64,000 nt of DNA from Cacajao melanocephalus (lineage: Eukaryota > Chordata > Mammalia > Primates > Pitheciidae): contig CAUYLG010051073.1 of assembly GCA_963573385.1 (NCBI GenBank), positions 1 to 64,000 of the forward strand, read 5' to 3'. The stretch's first letter is position 1; each line of letters begins with the position of its first letter. Positions 50,166 through 62,073 of the stretch are shown here, piece after piece. The notes beneath the pieces are model-generated. The model saw nothing but the letters and a program-made list of their open reading frames with translations. It was not told the origin of the DNA and ran no database searches. The position numbers and the translations under genes are program-made.

Positions 50166-50274
50166 GCTGCCCCACAGTACTGAGGGCCTCAGAGTCCATA
50201 AGAAGCATTAGACGGTATTTTTAACCATGGCTCGTTTTTAAAATATGTAAGGTGGGGAAAAGACAAAGCCTGTG

Positions 50275-50980
<706 letters not shown>

Positions 50981-51163
50981 AATGCCACCAGCACACTGAG
51001 ATTAGCCATTCTTCCAGCTCATACTCTTAGACATCAGTAGATTGAGAGAGACAGCCACTCTTGCCAACATCTGTTCTGTGCGGCTCCAGGCAGGAAGGGG
51101 AGGGAGAGGGCTCTCCCTCTCTCAAGGCTCTCCAAGAAGACGCTTCTGGGTGGCACAGGCTCA

Positions 51164-51493
51164 GAAGGACCCTACGAGGCTGGGCGTGGTGGCTCACACC
51201 TGTAATCCCAGCACTTTGGGAGGCTGAGGGGGTGGATCACTTGAGGTCAGGGGTTCAAGACCAGCCTGGCCAACATGGTGAATCCCTGTCTCTACTAAAA
51301 ATACAAAAATTAGCCAGGCATGGTGGCACACGCCTGAATTCCCAGCTACTCAGGAGGCTGAGGCAGGAGAATCACTCGAACCCAGGAAGTGGAGGTTGCA
51401 GTGAGCTGAGATTGTGCCACGGCACTGCTGCCTGGGTTTCAGTGAGACGGTCTAAAAAAAAAAAAGATAGAGGAGGAAGAAGGGCCCTATGAG
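51164..51493 (+). mobile_element. Alu SINE with 15-bp target-site duplication
   Basis: Alu at 51178-51465 (GGCTGGGCGTGGTGGCTCAC to A12). GAAGGACCCTACGAG (51164-51178) and GAAGGGCCCTATGAG (51479-51493) differ by two transitions. AGATAGAGGAGGA lies between the tail and the second copy. Confidence 0.94.
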
Positions 51494-51959
51494 AAGCTGG
51501 TCTAGCCCTTCAAGAAGTTAGGGAGGCTGAGGCCCTGAGAAGCTTCATACCTTGCCCAAGGTTCTGGAATATTCCCTGTTCCTCCAGGGCTTTGCCACCT
51601 TCTTGTGGTCCAAGGAACCCCAAGCACAGAAACAGCTGAGACCCGACAGGTGAGAATCAATCTCCCATAAGGACCTCTGTCAAGAGGTTCAAGGTAGGCC
51701 ATGGCTCTCAGGAGGAGGCTACGGGGTCCTTCCACGAACAGAGTGAGGGATGGGCAGAGAAGGGGCGCTCACTGGCACGAGAAGGCGAGTCTGCACCCCC
51801 CGACTCCCCACCCTACGTTCTCTTCTGTCCCCTCTGTGTAGCTTTCGATGCAGACAATGTCTCAGGTCCCAGCTCAGAGAAGTGCCGACACGCAGTAAGT
51901 ACTCCCTATGTTGTGACCACGGTTTACGTGAATCAACCATGCACTCCAACACCCCTAGC

Positions 51960-52445
51960 AGGTAAGCGGTATTCCTGAAAAACATCCACAAATTCACGGA
52001 CACTCTTCCCAACTGGAGGGGGTATCTCTGGACCCTCCCCTTGAACCTGGGCGGGCATTGGTGAATGCCTCCGTAGAAGTGATGCCACGTGACCCCTGTG
52101 GCTGGGTCAGGAAAGGCCACACAGCTTCTGCTGGCCTCTCTTGGGACAGTGGCTCTGGGAGCCACGTGAGATGTCCAGCTAAAGTCACCAGGTTGAGAGA
52201 TTCGGGGGTGAGACCAACCCAGCATTCTCACCCCACCCATTTGAGTCTTCTCAGCCCAGACGCCAGGCACAAGTACAAAATCGGCAAGATGACCCCTAAC
52301 CCAGCTCCCATCTCACTAGAGCCACATGAGACCCCGGAGAGAGCTGCTACCTGCACCCCCAGTTTCACGAGCAAACAAAATGTTCATTCTTATCTTACAC
52401 CCATGTCTTGGGGTAGCTTGTTACACAGCAATAGCTGACTAGAAC
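51960..52445 (+). mobile_element. LTR-like ancient repeat, family uncertain
   Basis: CTTGAACCTGGGCGGGCATTGG, GTAGAAGTGATGCCACGTGACC, CTGCTGGCCTCTCTTGGGAC, CATGTCTTGGGGTAGCTTG and TTACACAGCAATAGCTGACTAG follow the layout of an old MaLR/ERVL-type LTR whose 3' end carries the CAGCAATAG word. It is non-coding. Confidence 0.6.
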
Positions 52446-52449
52446 AAGA

Positions 52450-52570
52450 AAGGTGCCACTTTATTTCCCCTTTTATAGATAAGGAAACTGAGGCACAAAG
52501 AGGCTAAGTGTCTTGCACACAGCCAGTAAGAGGCAGCAGGAAGCAGACCCAGCTGGCTGGCTCTGGACCC
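52450..52570 (-). repeat. MIR fragment
   Basis: CCCCTTTTATAGATAAGGAAAC, TGAGGCACAAAGAGGCTAAG, TGTCTTGCACACAGCCAGTAAG in exact reverse-complement MIR order. Confidence 0.88.
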
Positions 52571-52681
52571 TTGCTCCCAGTGGCTCAGCCAGGCAAGGGT
52601 GAAGACACGGGCGCATCTGCTGCTGGAGGCGAGGACCTGGGGCCAGTCTACGGCCCACCCTGCCCTGCTTCCTGCCCGGCC

Positions 52682-52980
52682 TTTTTTTTTTTTTTTTTTT
52701 TTTTTAAAGACGAGTCACCCAGTCTGGAGTACAGTGGTGCGATCTCAGCTCATTACAACCTCTGCCTCCCAGGTTCGAACAATTCTCCTGCCTCAGCCGC
52801 CTGAGTAGCTGGAATTAACAGGCACCCACCACCATGCCCAGCTAATTTTTGTATTTTTAGTGGAGACAGGGCTCCTCGCCATGTTGGCCAGGCTGGTCTC
52901 AGACTCCTCACCTCAAGCGATCTGCCTGCCTCGGCCTCCCAAAGTGCTGAGATTACAGAAGTGAGCCACTGTGCCCAGCC
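52682..52980 (-). mobile_element. Alu SINE
   Basis: A 25-T run, then AAAGACGAGTCACCCAGTCTGG (a short deletion of the usual GAGTCTCGCTCTG). It ends GTGAGCCACTGTGCCCAGCC. An AT microsatellite begins 12 bases on. Confidence 0.94.
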
Positions 52981-52989
52981 ATCTTCCTT

Positions 52990-52991
<2 letters not shown>

Positions 52992-53032
<41 letters not shown>

Positions 53033-53043
53033 TTTTTTTTTTT
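52992..53043. repeat. (AT)n microsatellite plus T run
   Basis: About 18 AT units (52992-53028) followed by GTA and a T12 run. It is likely polymorphic and a source of alignment error. Confidence 0.95.
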
Positions 53044-53429
53044 ATTTGCAAACCTGGAAACACTCTGCACACTTTCCTTACTGGAAGACAAAAGCACAAA
53101 TGATACTACCTCCTCTTTCCCCAGCAGTGAGTCTTGGAGAATGCCAGAGGTCTGGCCACCTCACCCTATACGTAAGGCGCCCAAATGCCATCCTTATCTC
53201 CCAGGGCTGCTAACTCCTCAGGACAAATGAGCTCCGTGTGTGCCGGGCGGGCCCCACTGAGGCCGAGGACTCTCAGGGGCAGAGCCCGGACTGGGCCCAG
53301 GAGCGCTGGCAGCCACGGCCGGGCCCGCAGGGTTCACAGAGCCCCTCCTGCCCGATCCCCAGGAGGTCCTGGGGCCACTCCTGTTCCAGGTTGTAATCGG
53401 ACCATCATCCCTGCGTGGCGGCTGCTCCA

Positions 53430-53748
53430 CAGCCCTTCTTTTTCTTTTTCTTTTTCTTGAGATGGAGTCCGGCTCTGTCGCCAAGGCGGGAGTGCACTGG
53501 CACGATCTCAGCTCACTGAAACCTCTACCTCCCGGATTCAAACAATTCTCTGCCTCAGCGTCCCAAGTAGCTGGGATCCAGGCAGCTGCCACCATGCCTG
53601 GCTAATTTTTTTTGTATTTTTAAGTAAAGATGGGGTTTCACCATCTTGGCCAGGCTGGTCTTGAACTCTTGACTTCGTGATGAACCCGCCTTGGCCTCCC
53701 AAAGTGCTGGGATTACAGGCGTGAGCCACCGCGCCCAGCCCAGCCCTT
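53430..53748 (-). mobile_element. Alu SINE with target-site duplication
   Basis: Alu at 53438-53740, opening with a TTTTTC-repeat tail and ending GTGAGCCACCGCGCCCAGCC. CAGCCCTT at 53430-53437 and 53741-53748 is the duplication. Confidence 0.94.
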
Positions 53749-54159
53749 AATTTCAAAGCACAGTGAGAGGCTGGCTACCAGCACCTGGCCCTTTTGGAGC
53801 GGGTCAGCCTGCAGGCAGCCGGGTTACTCTGACCTGGCTTTGGGGATGATCCACCCCGTGTCCTTCCAACACTGACCACGTGTTCCACCAAAGTGCCCGT
53901 GTTCTCACATTCCCGCAGCTGGCCGCTGTCACTGAGACGTGAACCTGCCCTCTGGGCCCCAAAGGAAAACTGAAGCTCTTAGGCTGGGTCCATAGCCCTG
54001 CCAATGAGCTCATCCACCCACGGGACTTGGAAACAATTTTAAGGCATCCCAAAGTACAGACCGACTTCGGATGTGACTCCACTAATCATTAGAACAAAGT
54101 GCTCACCGAGTATCTGGAAAGTGGAGCCACTCATTGGTCTGGCCAGAAAAATGGTTACT

Positions 54160-54430
54160 CTCTATTCATCTGACAAACATTTATTGGGCACCTACTGCAC
54201 ACTCAGCAGCTTGGAAGATTCTAAGATGAGAATGTAAAGGATCTTCTCTCGAGGAATGTCTGTCTGACAGGGAGAGAAAAGAGCTACAAAATTCTACTGA
54301 GAAAAACAACAATACAGACCATGAGGAGGCAGGAGAGATGACTTATGGCTGGGCAGAATCTGGAAGGCTTCTTGGAGGAGGTGGCATTGAAGGTAGGCTT
54401 TGAGATACGGGGAAGCAGGAAGGGACTTCC
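54160..54430 (-). mobile_element. L2-like LINE fragment
   Basis: TGACAAACATTTATTGGGCACC and TACTGCACACTCAGCAGC are followed by GACAGGGAGAGAAAAGAGC and GGCTTCTTGGAGGAGGTGGC, matching the reverse-complement 3' region. Confidence 0.6.
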
Positions 54431-54434
54431 AGAT

Positions 54435-54655
54435 GGAATTAAAAACAGTAGCTGACATTCATGACACTGGTAGTGTACGATCATTAACTGAACTGATGCA
54501 CTTATCCCTAGCAGGGCGATACTGCCATCCACATAGCACAAATGGGAGAATGTGGCACAGAGACGTGAGGTCACTTGCCCCAAGTCACACAGCAGTAATG
54601 AAGGAGAACCCGGATGGGAGCCCAGGCCTGGCACTCTTCATGGTTCCATTATAGG
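54435..54655 (-). repeat. MIR, nearly full-length
   Basis: GTAGCTGACATTCATGACACTGG, CATAGCACAAATGGGAGAATG, GAGGTCACTTGCCCCAAGTC, ACACAGCAGTAATGAAGGAG and GATGGGAGCCCAGGCCTGG in reverse-complement order. Confidence 0.8.
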
Positions 54656-54964
54656 CTTCCCTTACAGCCCAGGCACCAAGCGGAGATGTGGAGGGCCAGG
54701 GCACGGCACAGAAGAGGCATGAGATTTGGCTGGCAGGAAAGCTGGGGGCATGAGCTCCAGGAGGGTGGGGGGCAGCCCACAGAGGAGCCCAGACTTCCCA
54801 CCTGACTGCTGCATGCTCCCAGGAACGAGGGGCCGTCCCAGACTCCTGGATATCCAAGTGACTGGATCTTTCTGGAGCTGAAGGAAGAGGTGCCAGTGGC
54901 CACAGATGGCTGGTTGGAGGCGTGACCCTGAGTGGCACTGCCCCGGTTCCCCTCAGCCTCTTCC

Positions 54965-55085
54965 CTTTGCACCTCACTAGTTGTGTGACCCTCAAAATCG
55001 ACCACTGTTTCCTCACTTGCAAAAACGAGAGGGCACGAAGCCATTGTCTTCCCCCTGACGCTGCCATGAGGACCGAGGCGTGACC
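54965..55085 (+). repeat. MIR fragment
   Basis: CACCTCACTAGTTGTGTGACC, CACTGTTTCCTCACTTGCAAAA and CGCTGCCATGAGGACCGAGG in MIR order. Confidence 0.7.
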
Positions 55086-56685
55086 ACAGGGAAAGGACAC
55101 AGGAGGCCCCATTTTATCTGTAAGGGGCCCCGACCAGCAGCCACCCAGCGCTTAACACAGGCCTCTCCAGCTGGTATCCTCCTCCTGGCTCCACTAGCTG
55201 GGCTTTGGAAACAAAGTGAGGGCCCTTCCAACTCCACCCAGGTCACCTCTGCACCTGGACAGGGGAACCGGGGTGGCAGAGGGGGAACGGCACGGAATCT
55301 AGCCACCCCACCCTGCAGGCCAGGTACGCCCTCCACCTGGGAGACGGTGGCGCATTCCCAAGGCTTTGTGAGTTCCCTGTGCAACCCGCGTGACCATCAC
55401 CCCTGGGGAAAACAGAGACTCCCAGACACCGCATGACCAGGCCAAGGTCACACAGCTGGCGAGGGGCCTTCTGGGGCGGCCGAGGCCCTCCTCCACCAGC
55501 CGGGCACCAGGAGGAAGGGCGATCAGAGGAAGCCAGGCAGAGGGGAGCAGTGATCAAACACCCAAATAAGAAGAGAGTTTTGCAGGTTCACTTAGCTTCA
55601 AGGAAAAAAGCCTCCCCTTTTCTCTAAGCGCCTGCCCCCTACTCCGGCCCCCCAGGGGAGCGCTGGAAACCGCTTAAGCCGACATCTGATGGACAGGGAT
55701 TTGTTTTAAGCTCTTTCTACCCACTGGACTATAATCATCAACCATTCTCGACCTCTCCACAAATGACTCTTTCTCCCCCTGAGTTTTCAAAAGGCAAAAA
55801 GCTTTAAAAGCTGCCGTTCAAACAGGCAGAGAGGTGCACACAGAGAGAGGAGGGGTGGGCGGGCAGGCGCGGCAGCCAGGAGGGGCCAGGCATGGGGGAT
55901 GGCATCCTCCCCCAGCTGCTGACCTGGCTCACCTGGAAGAAAGGCCCACAGGTGAGGTGCCCAAAGGTCAGGATGGGAAGCAGCAGTCCTGAAGCCAGTG
56001 TCCCTGCCCATTCTGTCACTGGAGCCACCCTGAAGGGACCTTGGTAGCCGAGTCATGTTCATCGAAGCCTTCTCTCTATTCCTCGATCTGGCTGCCCCTC
56101 AGCCAGAGGACCTCAGAGGTCCGCTGCCAGCTTCACACCTTCACCTTGCGGCACTGCTGCTGCGCCTCTGAGTCCTGCTCACCCTCTCTCTGATGGGACT
56201 CATGGTGTTACCCACTCTGAACGGGCTCTGTGACTCTGACCCTCTCACTGCCCAACTGTGCCAGTGATATGAGGGCTTGATAAGGAGTTCTCCTCCCCAG
56301 GGAGCTGATGGGGACCTGAGGCGGGTGATGATTGGGCAGTCTGGGGAGGGGTAGGTTGAGAGTTTCAGCCCCACAGCCCACCCCAGGCCCACCTGTGCCA
56401 GCAAGAGGGTGCAAAGTCCACACACGCAGCCCCATTTCCCACCTCCCAGGTCCCTGCAGGTACAAGGGGCCCTGCCCGGGTTGCCGCCCACCTCCAGGGG
56501 CCACATGGCCAGGCTAAGACAGAGCCCTGCGGGTCAGCAAGGCGGTGCCTGCTGGCCACGTCCTACACAGGCTCTGAGGGCAGTCTCTTTCCCACGCAGG
56601 CCTAGAGGCCACCTGGGCGCCGCCAGACAGCGGCAGTCAAGGCTTTTCTAATTGAGGAAACCAACCCAGGGCTTTTCTGAGTTGA
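55086..56685. other. Unique sequence downstream of the CpG island
   Basis: This would be the first part of intron 1 if the exon call is right. An AT-leaning block at about 55670-55830 (GGATTTGTTTTAAGCTC, GGACTATAATCATCAACC, GCTTTAAAAGCTGCCG) is repeat-free and may be regulatory. No other exon recognised. Confidence 0.35.
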
Positions 56686-56689
56686 CAGC

Positions 56690-57320
56690 CTGAAGAGGCG
56701 GCGCTGGGGAGCACGTGCGTGGCCTGAAGGTGATGGGGCTGGAGGGCGAGGCGGGGTGAGTTCGGGGCCGGGTCCAGCCCCGGGGTGGTGGCACGCCCCA
56801 GAAAGTTCCATCCCGGGCCCCCCCTCCCGTCCACGGGGTGGTGAGCCGGGCACTTACTGAGGTTCTGGAGCAGAGACGACCAGGTCTTCATGCCCAGCAT
56901 CCTGCGCCGCCCCCCGGGCCGCGGGACCCGGGGACTCTAGGAGGGGCTGCTCAGCATGGCCCGCAGCGGCGGCGGCGAGCAGGAGGGGCGTCACGAGGCG
57001 GCCGAGGACGGCCCGGAGGGGGCGGGGGAGACGAGGATGGAGCCGCCGGGGCGTCCCTGCGCGGTGCGCCCTGCCCGCGACGCGGAGCGCGGGGAGGGGC
57101 CGGGGCGCCTGGGGACCCCCGCAGCCGCTCACGCCGCCCCCCCGGCCCCGCGCCCCCGGCTTCACGCACGGCCAGCCGTGGCCGTCTCGCAGCCACCACC
57201 TCGTCCCCGCCCGGCCGGCGCCGCCTCCCGCCTCCCGCCTCCCGCCCGCGCCGCGGCGCCCCCGCCACCCTCCCCCGCCCGCGCTCTCCGGGCGGCCCCC
57301 GCTCCCCTGCACTTGATAAC
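56690..57320. promoter_or_regulatory. CpG island, candidate promoter
   Basis: CpG density is far above the rest of the window. The 60-base rows starting at 56941 and 57001 each hold about 8 CpGs, with words such as CGGCGGCGGCGAGCAGG and CCGCGCCGCGGCGCCCCCGCC. No repeat lies inside. Such islands mark promoters of broadly expressed or developmentally regulated vertebrate genes. It contains the candidate minus-strand first coding exon. Boundaries are estimated by eye. Confidence 0.88.
56858..56900 (-). CDS. Candidate first coding exon of an unidentified minus-strand gene (partial)
   Basis: Reading the minus strand, an ATG at 56900 (A at -3, purine context) begins 14 codons, MLGMKTWSSLLQNL, plus one base. 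It then meets a strong donor in which CTCA is followed by GTAAGTG (intron from 56857), so the exon would end in phase 1. An in-frame TAG 39 nt upstream (56939-56937) closes the frame on the 5' side and makes ATG 56900 the first possible start. A second in-frame ATG is codon 4. The exon lies inside the CpG island, as expected for a promoter-proximal exon. No later exon is recognisable within the 56.8 kb downstream, so this would be a very long first intron. The peptide has no clear signal sequence and I do not recognise the protein. An alternative is a non-coding RNA first exon or an alternative N-terminus of a larger gene. Confidence 0.5.
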
Positions 57321-57470
57321 GCGCTTGTCAAGACTGCTGAGTTGTTCCTGACCTCTCCCCCGCCGCTGCTAATTAAGGCTCCGCCGTGACAGTTCAAGTG
57401 CCGAGCATCAAGTTTGCAGAACCAAAGCCTCTAATTGGGGCCGCTTTTCATTTCTCCATCCCCCGGGCTG
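57300..57470. promoter_or_regulatory. AT-containing block at the CpG-island edge
   Basis: CTTGATAACGCGCTTGTCAAG (a partial inverted repeat), TGCTAATTAAGGCTCCGCC, ATCAAGTTTGCAGAACC and CCTCTAATTGGGGCCGC lie just 5' of the island with respect to the candidate exon. Repeat-free. It may be proximal promoter or a conserved element. Inference only. Confidence 0.4.
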
Positions 57471-58279
57471 GGGCTCCCCAGACCTGGGCACTGGCGCATT
57501 TTTCTTTTGTATTTTTCATCAGGGAGGAGGGGGAGGAGAAGAACAGGCACCGGGAGAGGAGGGCAGGCAAACAACCAAAAGGCTGAGGGTAGGGAGGGTG
57601 GAGGGCCCCCTCCTGCCCTGCAAAAGCCAGGTGGCGGCCACAGGACACTCCCCTACCAGCCGACCTCACGTCTCTTCCAAGCCAGGGGTCTCTGAGCTCC
57701 CTGACCTGGGCTTTAAGGAGCTGAGTCCATCCTACAGGAGGCGACTTGCAGGGCAGAGCCCCCCCCCCACACCCCCACCCTCTGCTTGCCTGGCAGGGGG
57801 TCAGACCTGAGACTGGGCGTGGGGGCAGAGGTTGTGTGTAGCTCTGGTGCCCACAGCCCCGCAGAGCACAGCCTCCCTGCCCCGGTGGGGAGGTGTGCTC
57901 AGCCTCAGCCCCACTCCCCGGGGCCCGCTGGCCTCTCCTTTCCAGATAAGTGCTGTGAGCACCAAGCCTCTAAGTGACTCTTCAAGCTGCCTTTCTCCTC
58001 CACCGCCTACTAAATCAAGCTGCGAGAGCCACGGGTTGGGAGGAGAGCAGGAAGGAGGGGCAGGGCTGCCTGCTGCTCTCAGGAGCCAGGGAGGGGTGAG
58101 GGCTGGGAGAAGGTCCAAGGGGAGGGGAGCGGAGGAGAGGAGAGGAGGAGGCCCAGGCTCTGGGATGGAAGAGGGGAGCTGCAGGAGGTCCAGAGAGGCT
58201 GGCTGGGGAGGCCTCTCAGCTCAGAATCCTGGAGCTTCATGCAGCACCGGTATTATGGCTTTTCCAGCCTGCTGACGAG
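57471..58279. other. Unique GC-rich flank
   Basis: G/A-rich stretches at about 57525-57600 and 58030-58200. No exon or repeat family recognised. Confidence 0.35.
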
Positions 58280-58284
58280 CCTGA

Positions 58285-58570
58285 GACTTCCAGGTGATCC
58301 TAATTAAATGGGGGGCTTTTGTTTGAGCCACTATCGAGGCCATTCTTACACGAGTCAAGTTTGAGAAACAACCATGTACGCCAGGGGGTCTCCAATCCCT
58401 CGCAACAGATTAGAACCACCTGGGTGCTTTTCAACCACACCCACCCCTTGCCTGGGCCTTCACCCAGACCAATGACATCACACCTCTGGGCACCGACCCA
58501 GGCACTGGTATTTTCTAAAGCTCCCTGGGGGGTTCCAATGTGCAGCCAAGGTAGAGACCCTTTGTTCCAA
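58285..58570 (+). mobile_element. MER5-type hAT fossil(s)
   Basis: CCAGGTGATCCTAATTAAATGG, AGTCAAGTTTGAGAAACAACC, AGATTAGAACCACCTGGGTGC, CACTGGTATTTTCTAAAGCTCC and GGTTCCAATGTGCAGCC are typical of one or two adjacent non-autonomous hAT-Charlie copies. The exact family is uncertain. Confidence 0.6.
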
Positions 58571-58572
58571 AC

Positions 58573-58792
58573 CAGTGGTTCTCAAAGAAGAGGGGATGGC
58601 TTTGTCCCCCAGAGCGTAGTTAGCAACCAGTGTCTGCAGACATTTTTGATTGACACAACTGGGGGTCACAGTGCTGCTGGCACCTGGTGGGTGGAGCCAG
58701 GGATACTTCTAAACACCCTGCAGCAGACAGAACAGCCCCCCCACCAAGGAAGCAGCCAACCCCAATGTCAGCAGTCCCAAGGTTGAGAAACC
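58573..58792 (+). mobile_element. MER20 hAT-Charlie fossil
   Basis: CAGTGGTTCTCAAAGAAGAGG, TGTCTGCAGACATTTTTGATTG, ACACAACTGGGGGTCACAGTGC, GGCACCTGGTGGGTGGAGCC and AGTCCCAAGGTTGAGAAACCC run from end to end of the MER20 consensus, so this copy is almost complete. Confidence 0.85.
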
Positions 58793-59560
58793 CAGGGTGA
58801 GCCCACCCGCCACCAGGCAAAGACCCTTCGGGAACCTCTTCCACTGCGCCCAGCTGAGGGCTTGCTTGCCTGAAGAGGCTGCTCCCTAAGGGTGTGGACA
58901 GAGAGGGTCTCTGAGTCTCCTTCCCACCCTGAAGCTCACTCCGTCCCACCAGGCTGGCCGCTGTCAGCCTGTGACTGCTTGGTTACAATTGCTTCCTGTG
59001 TTGAGCTGAAATCTCCCTAACTTTTACCCCACTGGGCCAATCCCTTTCCCATCTGTCATCAGACTTCACGTCCTTATTTGCGGCCCACTCTCATGGTCTC
59101 CTGGGTGTGAACTGCCCCAGCAGACTCTCCTCACCCCCATCCCAGCTTCCTCAGCTCCTTCTCCATGGATGTCCCTGGTTATGTGGCTGTAAACATCCTC
59201 CTAAAGTGCAAGACCACGGGACCGTGCCTGCCCGTGGGTGCTCCGCCCTGGACTCCCACACCCCCCATCTCTTCAAGCCCTAGAAGTGACATTAGCTCAG
59301 ACAAGGAGAGGTCACTGCCGGCTCCTGCCCAGCGTGGAACAGCTGAGGCCTCATTCACCCAAACTCCTGACAAGTGAAGACCTTCACTTTCTGCTTGCCA
59401 GTATTCTTTTGAAACAAAGTGCTGGGCTTTCCTCGAACTACCTTGCAATTTACCAAGCGCTTTCTTCCCATTGTCCAGCAGATGAGCAAGATAATGCAGT
59501 TTCTAAGGCCGAATCAACCAGTGTCCCTCCCTTGAGGGTAGGGCCTGGTGGTCACCCCTG
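58793..59560. other. Unique sequence
   Basis: No exon recognised. Weak L2-like composition in the first half. Confidence 0.3.
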
Positions 59561-60035
<475 letters not shown>

Positions 60036-60324
60036 TGGAAGGATCAGGGACACAAGGCCTTCCCCAGGCCAGCCCGTTTGACCTTGAACACACGTGGTAT
60101 TTCAGGCTGGTGTGTCTACAGGGAGTGTTTATCTGGTCAAGGGATGTGGGCCGGGAGCCGGCATCCCCAAAGGACAGCGTGTCCTTGCTAGTCGGAGGCC
60201 CGGCGCTGGGTGAAGGTATGTGCACTGCTGGGCCCTGGGGGGTCACGCACCCCACTGGGAGGACAGGATCCCAGGGAACAGGGTTTGCTTTCTGGCAGAA
60301 ACTCTTTGAGAAGATGCTGGGAGG

Positions 60325-60470
60325 AGCCAGGGGCCTGGACTGAGATCCAACCAGGCCATCCACTCACTGTGTGAGCTGGGGGAATAGCTCAGCTTCCCTG
60401 GGCGTCAGCAGCCTCCTCTGTGAGGGAGGGGTGCATGCTTGTTCAGCCGTGCTCAAAACAAGTGCTCAAG
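60325..60470 (+). repeat. MIR fragment
   Basis: GAGATCCAACCAGGCCATCC, CACTGTGTGAGCTGGGGGAATAG, CTCAGCTTCCCTGGGCGTCAGC in MIR order. Moderately diverged. Confidence 0.55.
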
Positions 60471-60479
60471 ACCAAAGAG

Positions 60480-60615
60480 GGAGAGCCACTGGGAAGGAGA
60501 ATCGGGTCTTCACAGTGACTTGCCCAAGGCCACATGAACTTGCAGGGCCTCAGTATACTCATCTGCAGGATGGGCAGACTGGGCTCGATGACTCCCTGGA
60601 GTCCCCTACATCTCA
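60480..60615 (+). repeat. MIR-like fragment
   Basis: CAGTGACTTGCCCAAGGCCAC and GGGCCTCAGTATACTCATCTGC, then AGGATGGGCAGACTGGGC, resemble MIR core words but with mixed order. It could be two remnants. Confidence 0.45.
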
Positions 60616-61625
60616 GCAAGACCTCGGCATGAATTAACAGACCACAGCCACCCCCCACTAAGCATGTAGGCAAAGGAAACCCAGCAGAGCATGAAAATGG
60701 ATGCCCTGGCCTCCCCCCGGTGAAAGGGCAGCTGGGTGGTTTGTGCTCTCAGCCCCTAGCAGCCAATGGGATGGTGATGGGAGCCAACAGGAGCCCAGGG
60801 AACAGGGCTGCCACGGATGGTTGTCCAGATTGTTCACTGCACAAGAGGAAATGGCAAGTGGGAGCTGAAACCCAACACGCACTCTGCTCTTCACCAAGCA
60901 CCTGGGCATGGGATGGGTCTGCCTGAAGCAGAGGGCACCTTCTAATTTGCACAGAGGAGCCATATGGGCAGGTGGGGGCCCTGTGGAGGGGCAGCCGGTG
61001 GCTTCCCAATTCCTGCCCTCCTGGCTCCAAAGCCCTTTCTGAGGAAAACGTTCCCTTAAGCAGACTAGACTTATAGCCTCCCAGGAGGGACACAGACTCG
61101 TATAGTCACTGCAAGAGCCAGATGCCTGACACCTACAACTCCTGGAAGCATGTGGAGACACAGACGGTGCCCAGGGGGAGGCACTTGGGGTTGGCAGAGT
61201 GATTGTTCTAGATAGACTCCGCCTGCCTCCTGATCCTGCCCCGATGCCATCTTCCGGGTGAATGAGAGCAGGAGGCATCAGTGGCCACTGTGTAAGCAGA
61301 GGGTATGAGCCAGGCACCACAGGCAGCAGCTGACAGAGAGCCTCAGTCCCTGCCAAGGCCCTGGGCACGGGGCAGCAGGAGTGAAAGCAGTTAATACTCC
61401 TGAGAGTGTGGAGGGCACTGCTTCCTCCACCCAGACCTGTGGGCAGGCGGCACGGTTTCTCTGGGGCAGGAGGCTGGGCATCTCCTTGCTGAAGGTGAAG
61501 GAACACAGCTCCCCTCTGGCCTTGGATGGAGGGTTAGCAGCAGAATGAGGAGGCCCCAGGCTCCCTGAACCCGAAGTGACTTAATCCCTCCTGCAGCACA
61601 AGGGGCCTCACGCTTTGAGAAGCAC
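60616..61625. other. Unique sequence
   Basis: An 849-nt open minus-strand frame (60658-61506) crosses it, but its composition is Pro/Ser/Leu-rich with no domain, promoter or splice context. I treat the stretch as non-coding. At 61590-61630, CTCACGCTTTGAGAAGCACC may be the start of the MER5-like element at 61980. Confidence 0.35.
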
Positions 61626-61628
61626 CAA

Positions 61629-61925
61629 GGGTCAGGCAGGATGGCTCACGCCTGTAATCCCAACGCTTTGGGAGGCCAAGGCAGGCGGATCACCTGAGGT
61701 CGGGAGTTTGAGACCAGCCTGACCAACATGGAGAAACTCCATCTCTACTAAAAATACAAACATTAGCTGGGTGTGGTGGCAGGCACCTGTAATCCATTAC
61801 TTGGGAGGCTGAGGCAGGAGAATCGCTTGAACCCAGGAAGAAGCAGATTGTGGTGAGCTGAAATCGCACCATTGCACTCCAGCCTGAGCAACAAGAGCAA
61901 AACTCCATCTCAAAACAAAGAAGCA
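61629..61925 (+). mobile_element. Alu SINE
   Basis: GGTCAGGCAGGATGGCTCACG head, both monomers, with GGAGAAACTCCATCTCTAC, and a short AAAACAAAG tail. AGAAGCACCAAGG before and AGAAGCAGCACCAGG after may be a diverged duplication. Confidence 0.94.
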
Positions 61926-61979
61926 GCACCAGGATCCCCAGCAGGGCTTGGGAGAACATAGCCTTGCTCTGCCGCCCAG

Positions 61980-62073
61980 CGTTTCTCATTTAGCAGGTCT
62001 GGGGTGGGGCCTGAGAATCTGCATTCTTAATGCGTTCCCAGGGGAACCCCACTTTGGGAACTGCTGCTCTAGT
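61980..62073 (-). mobile_element. MER5A hAT fossil fragment
   Basis: CGTTTCTCATTTAGCAGGTC, TGGGGTGGGGCCTGAGAATC, TGCATTCTTAATGCGTTCCC and ACTTTGGGAACTGCTGCTC are in reverse-complement MER5A order. Confidence 0.8.

Noticed and set aside
56858..56900. Assigning a gene symbol to the candidate exon
   Set aside because: Fourteen residues did not match any protein N-terminus I could recall with confidence, so naming it would be a guess.
56838..57397. Long overlapping frames on both strands across the CpG island (183, 152 and 148 codons)
   Set aside because: High GC removes stop codons. The frames are Ala/Gly/Pro/Arg-rich with no domain, and they conflict with one another and with the exon-donor signal.
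60658..61506. 282-codon open frame on the minus strand
   Set aside because: No recognisable domain, CpG island, splice context or repeat-derived coding. Composition is that of chance frames in GC-rich DNA. Transcript data could reopen it.
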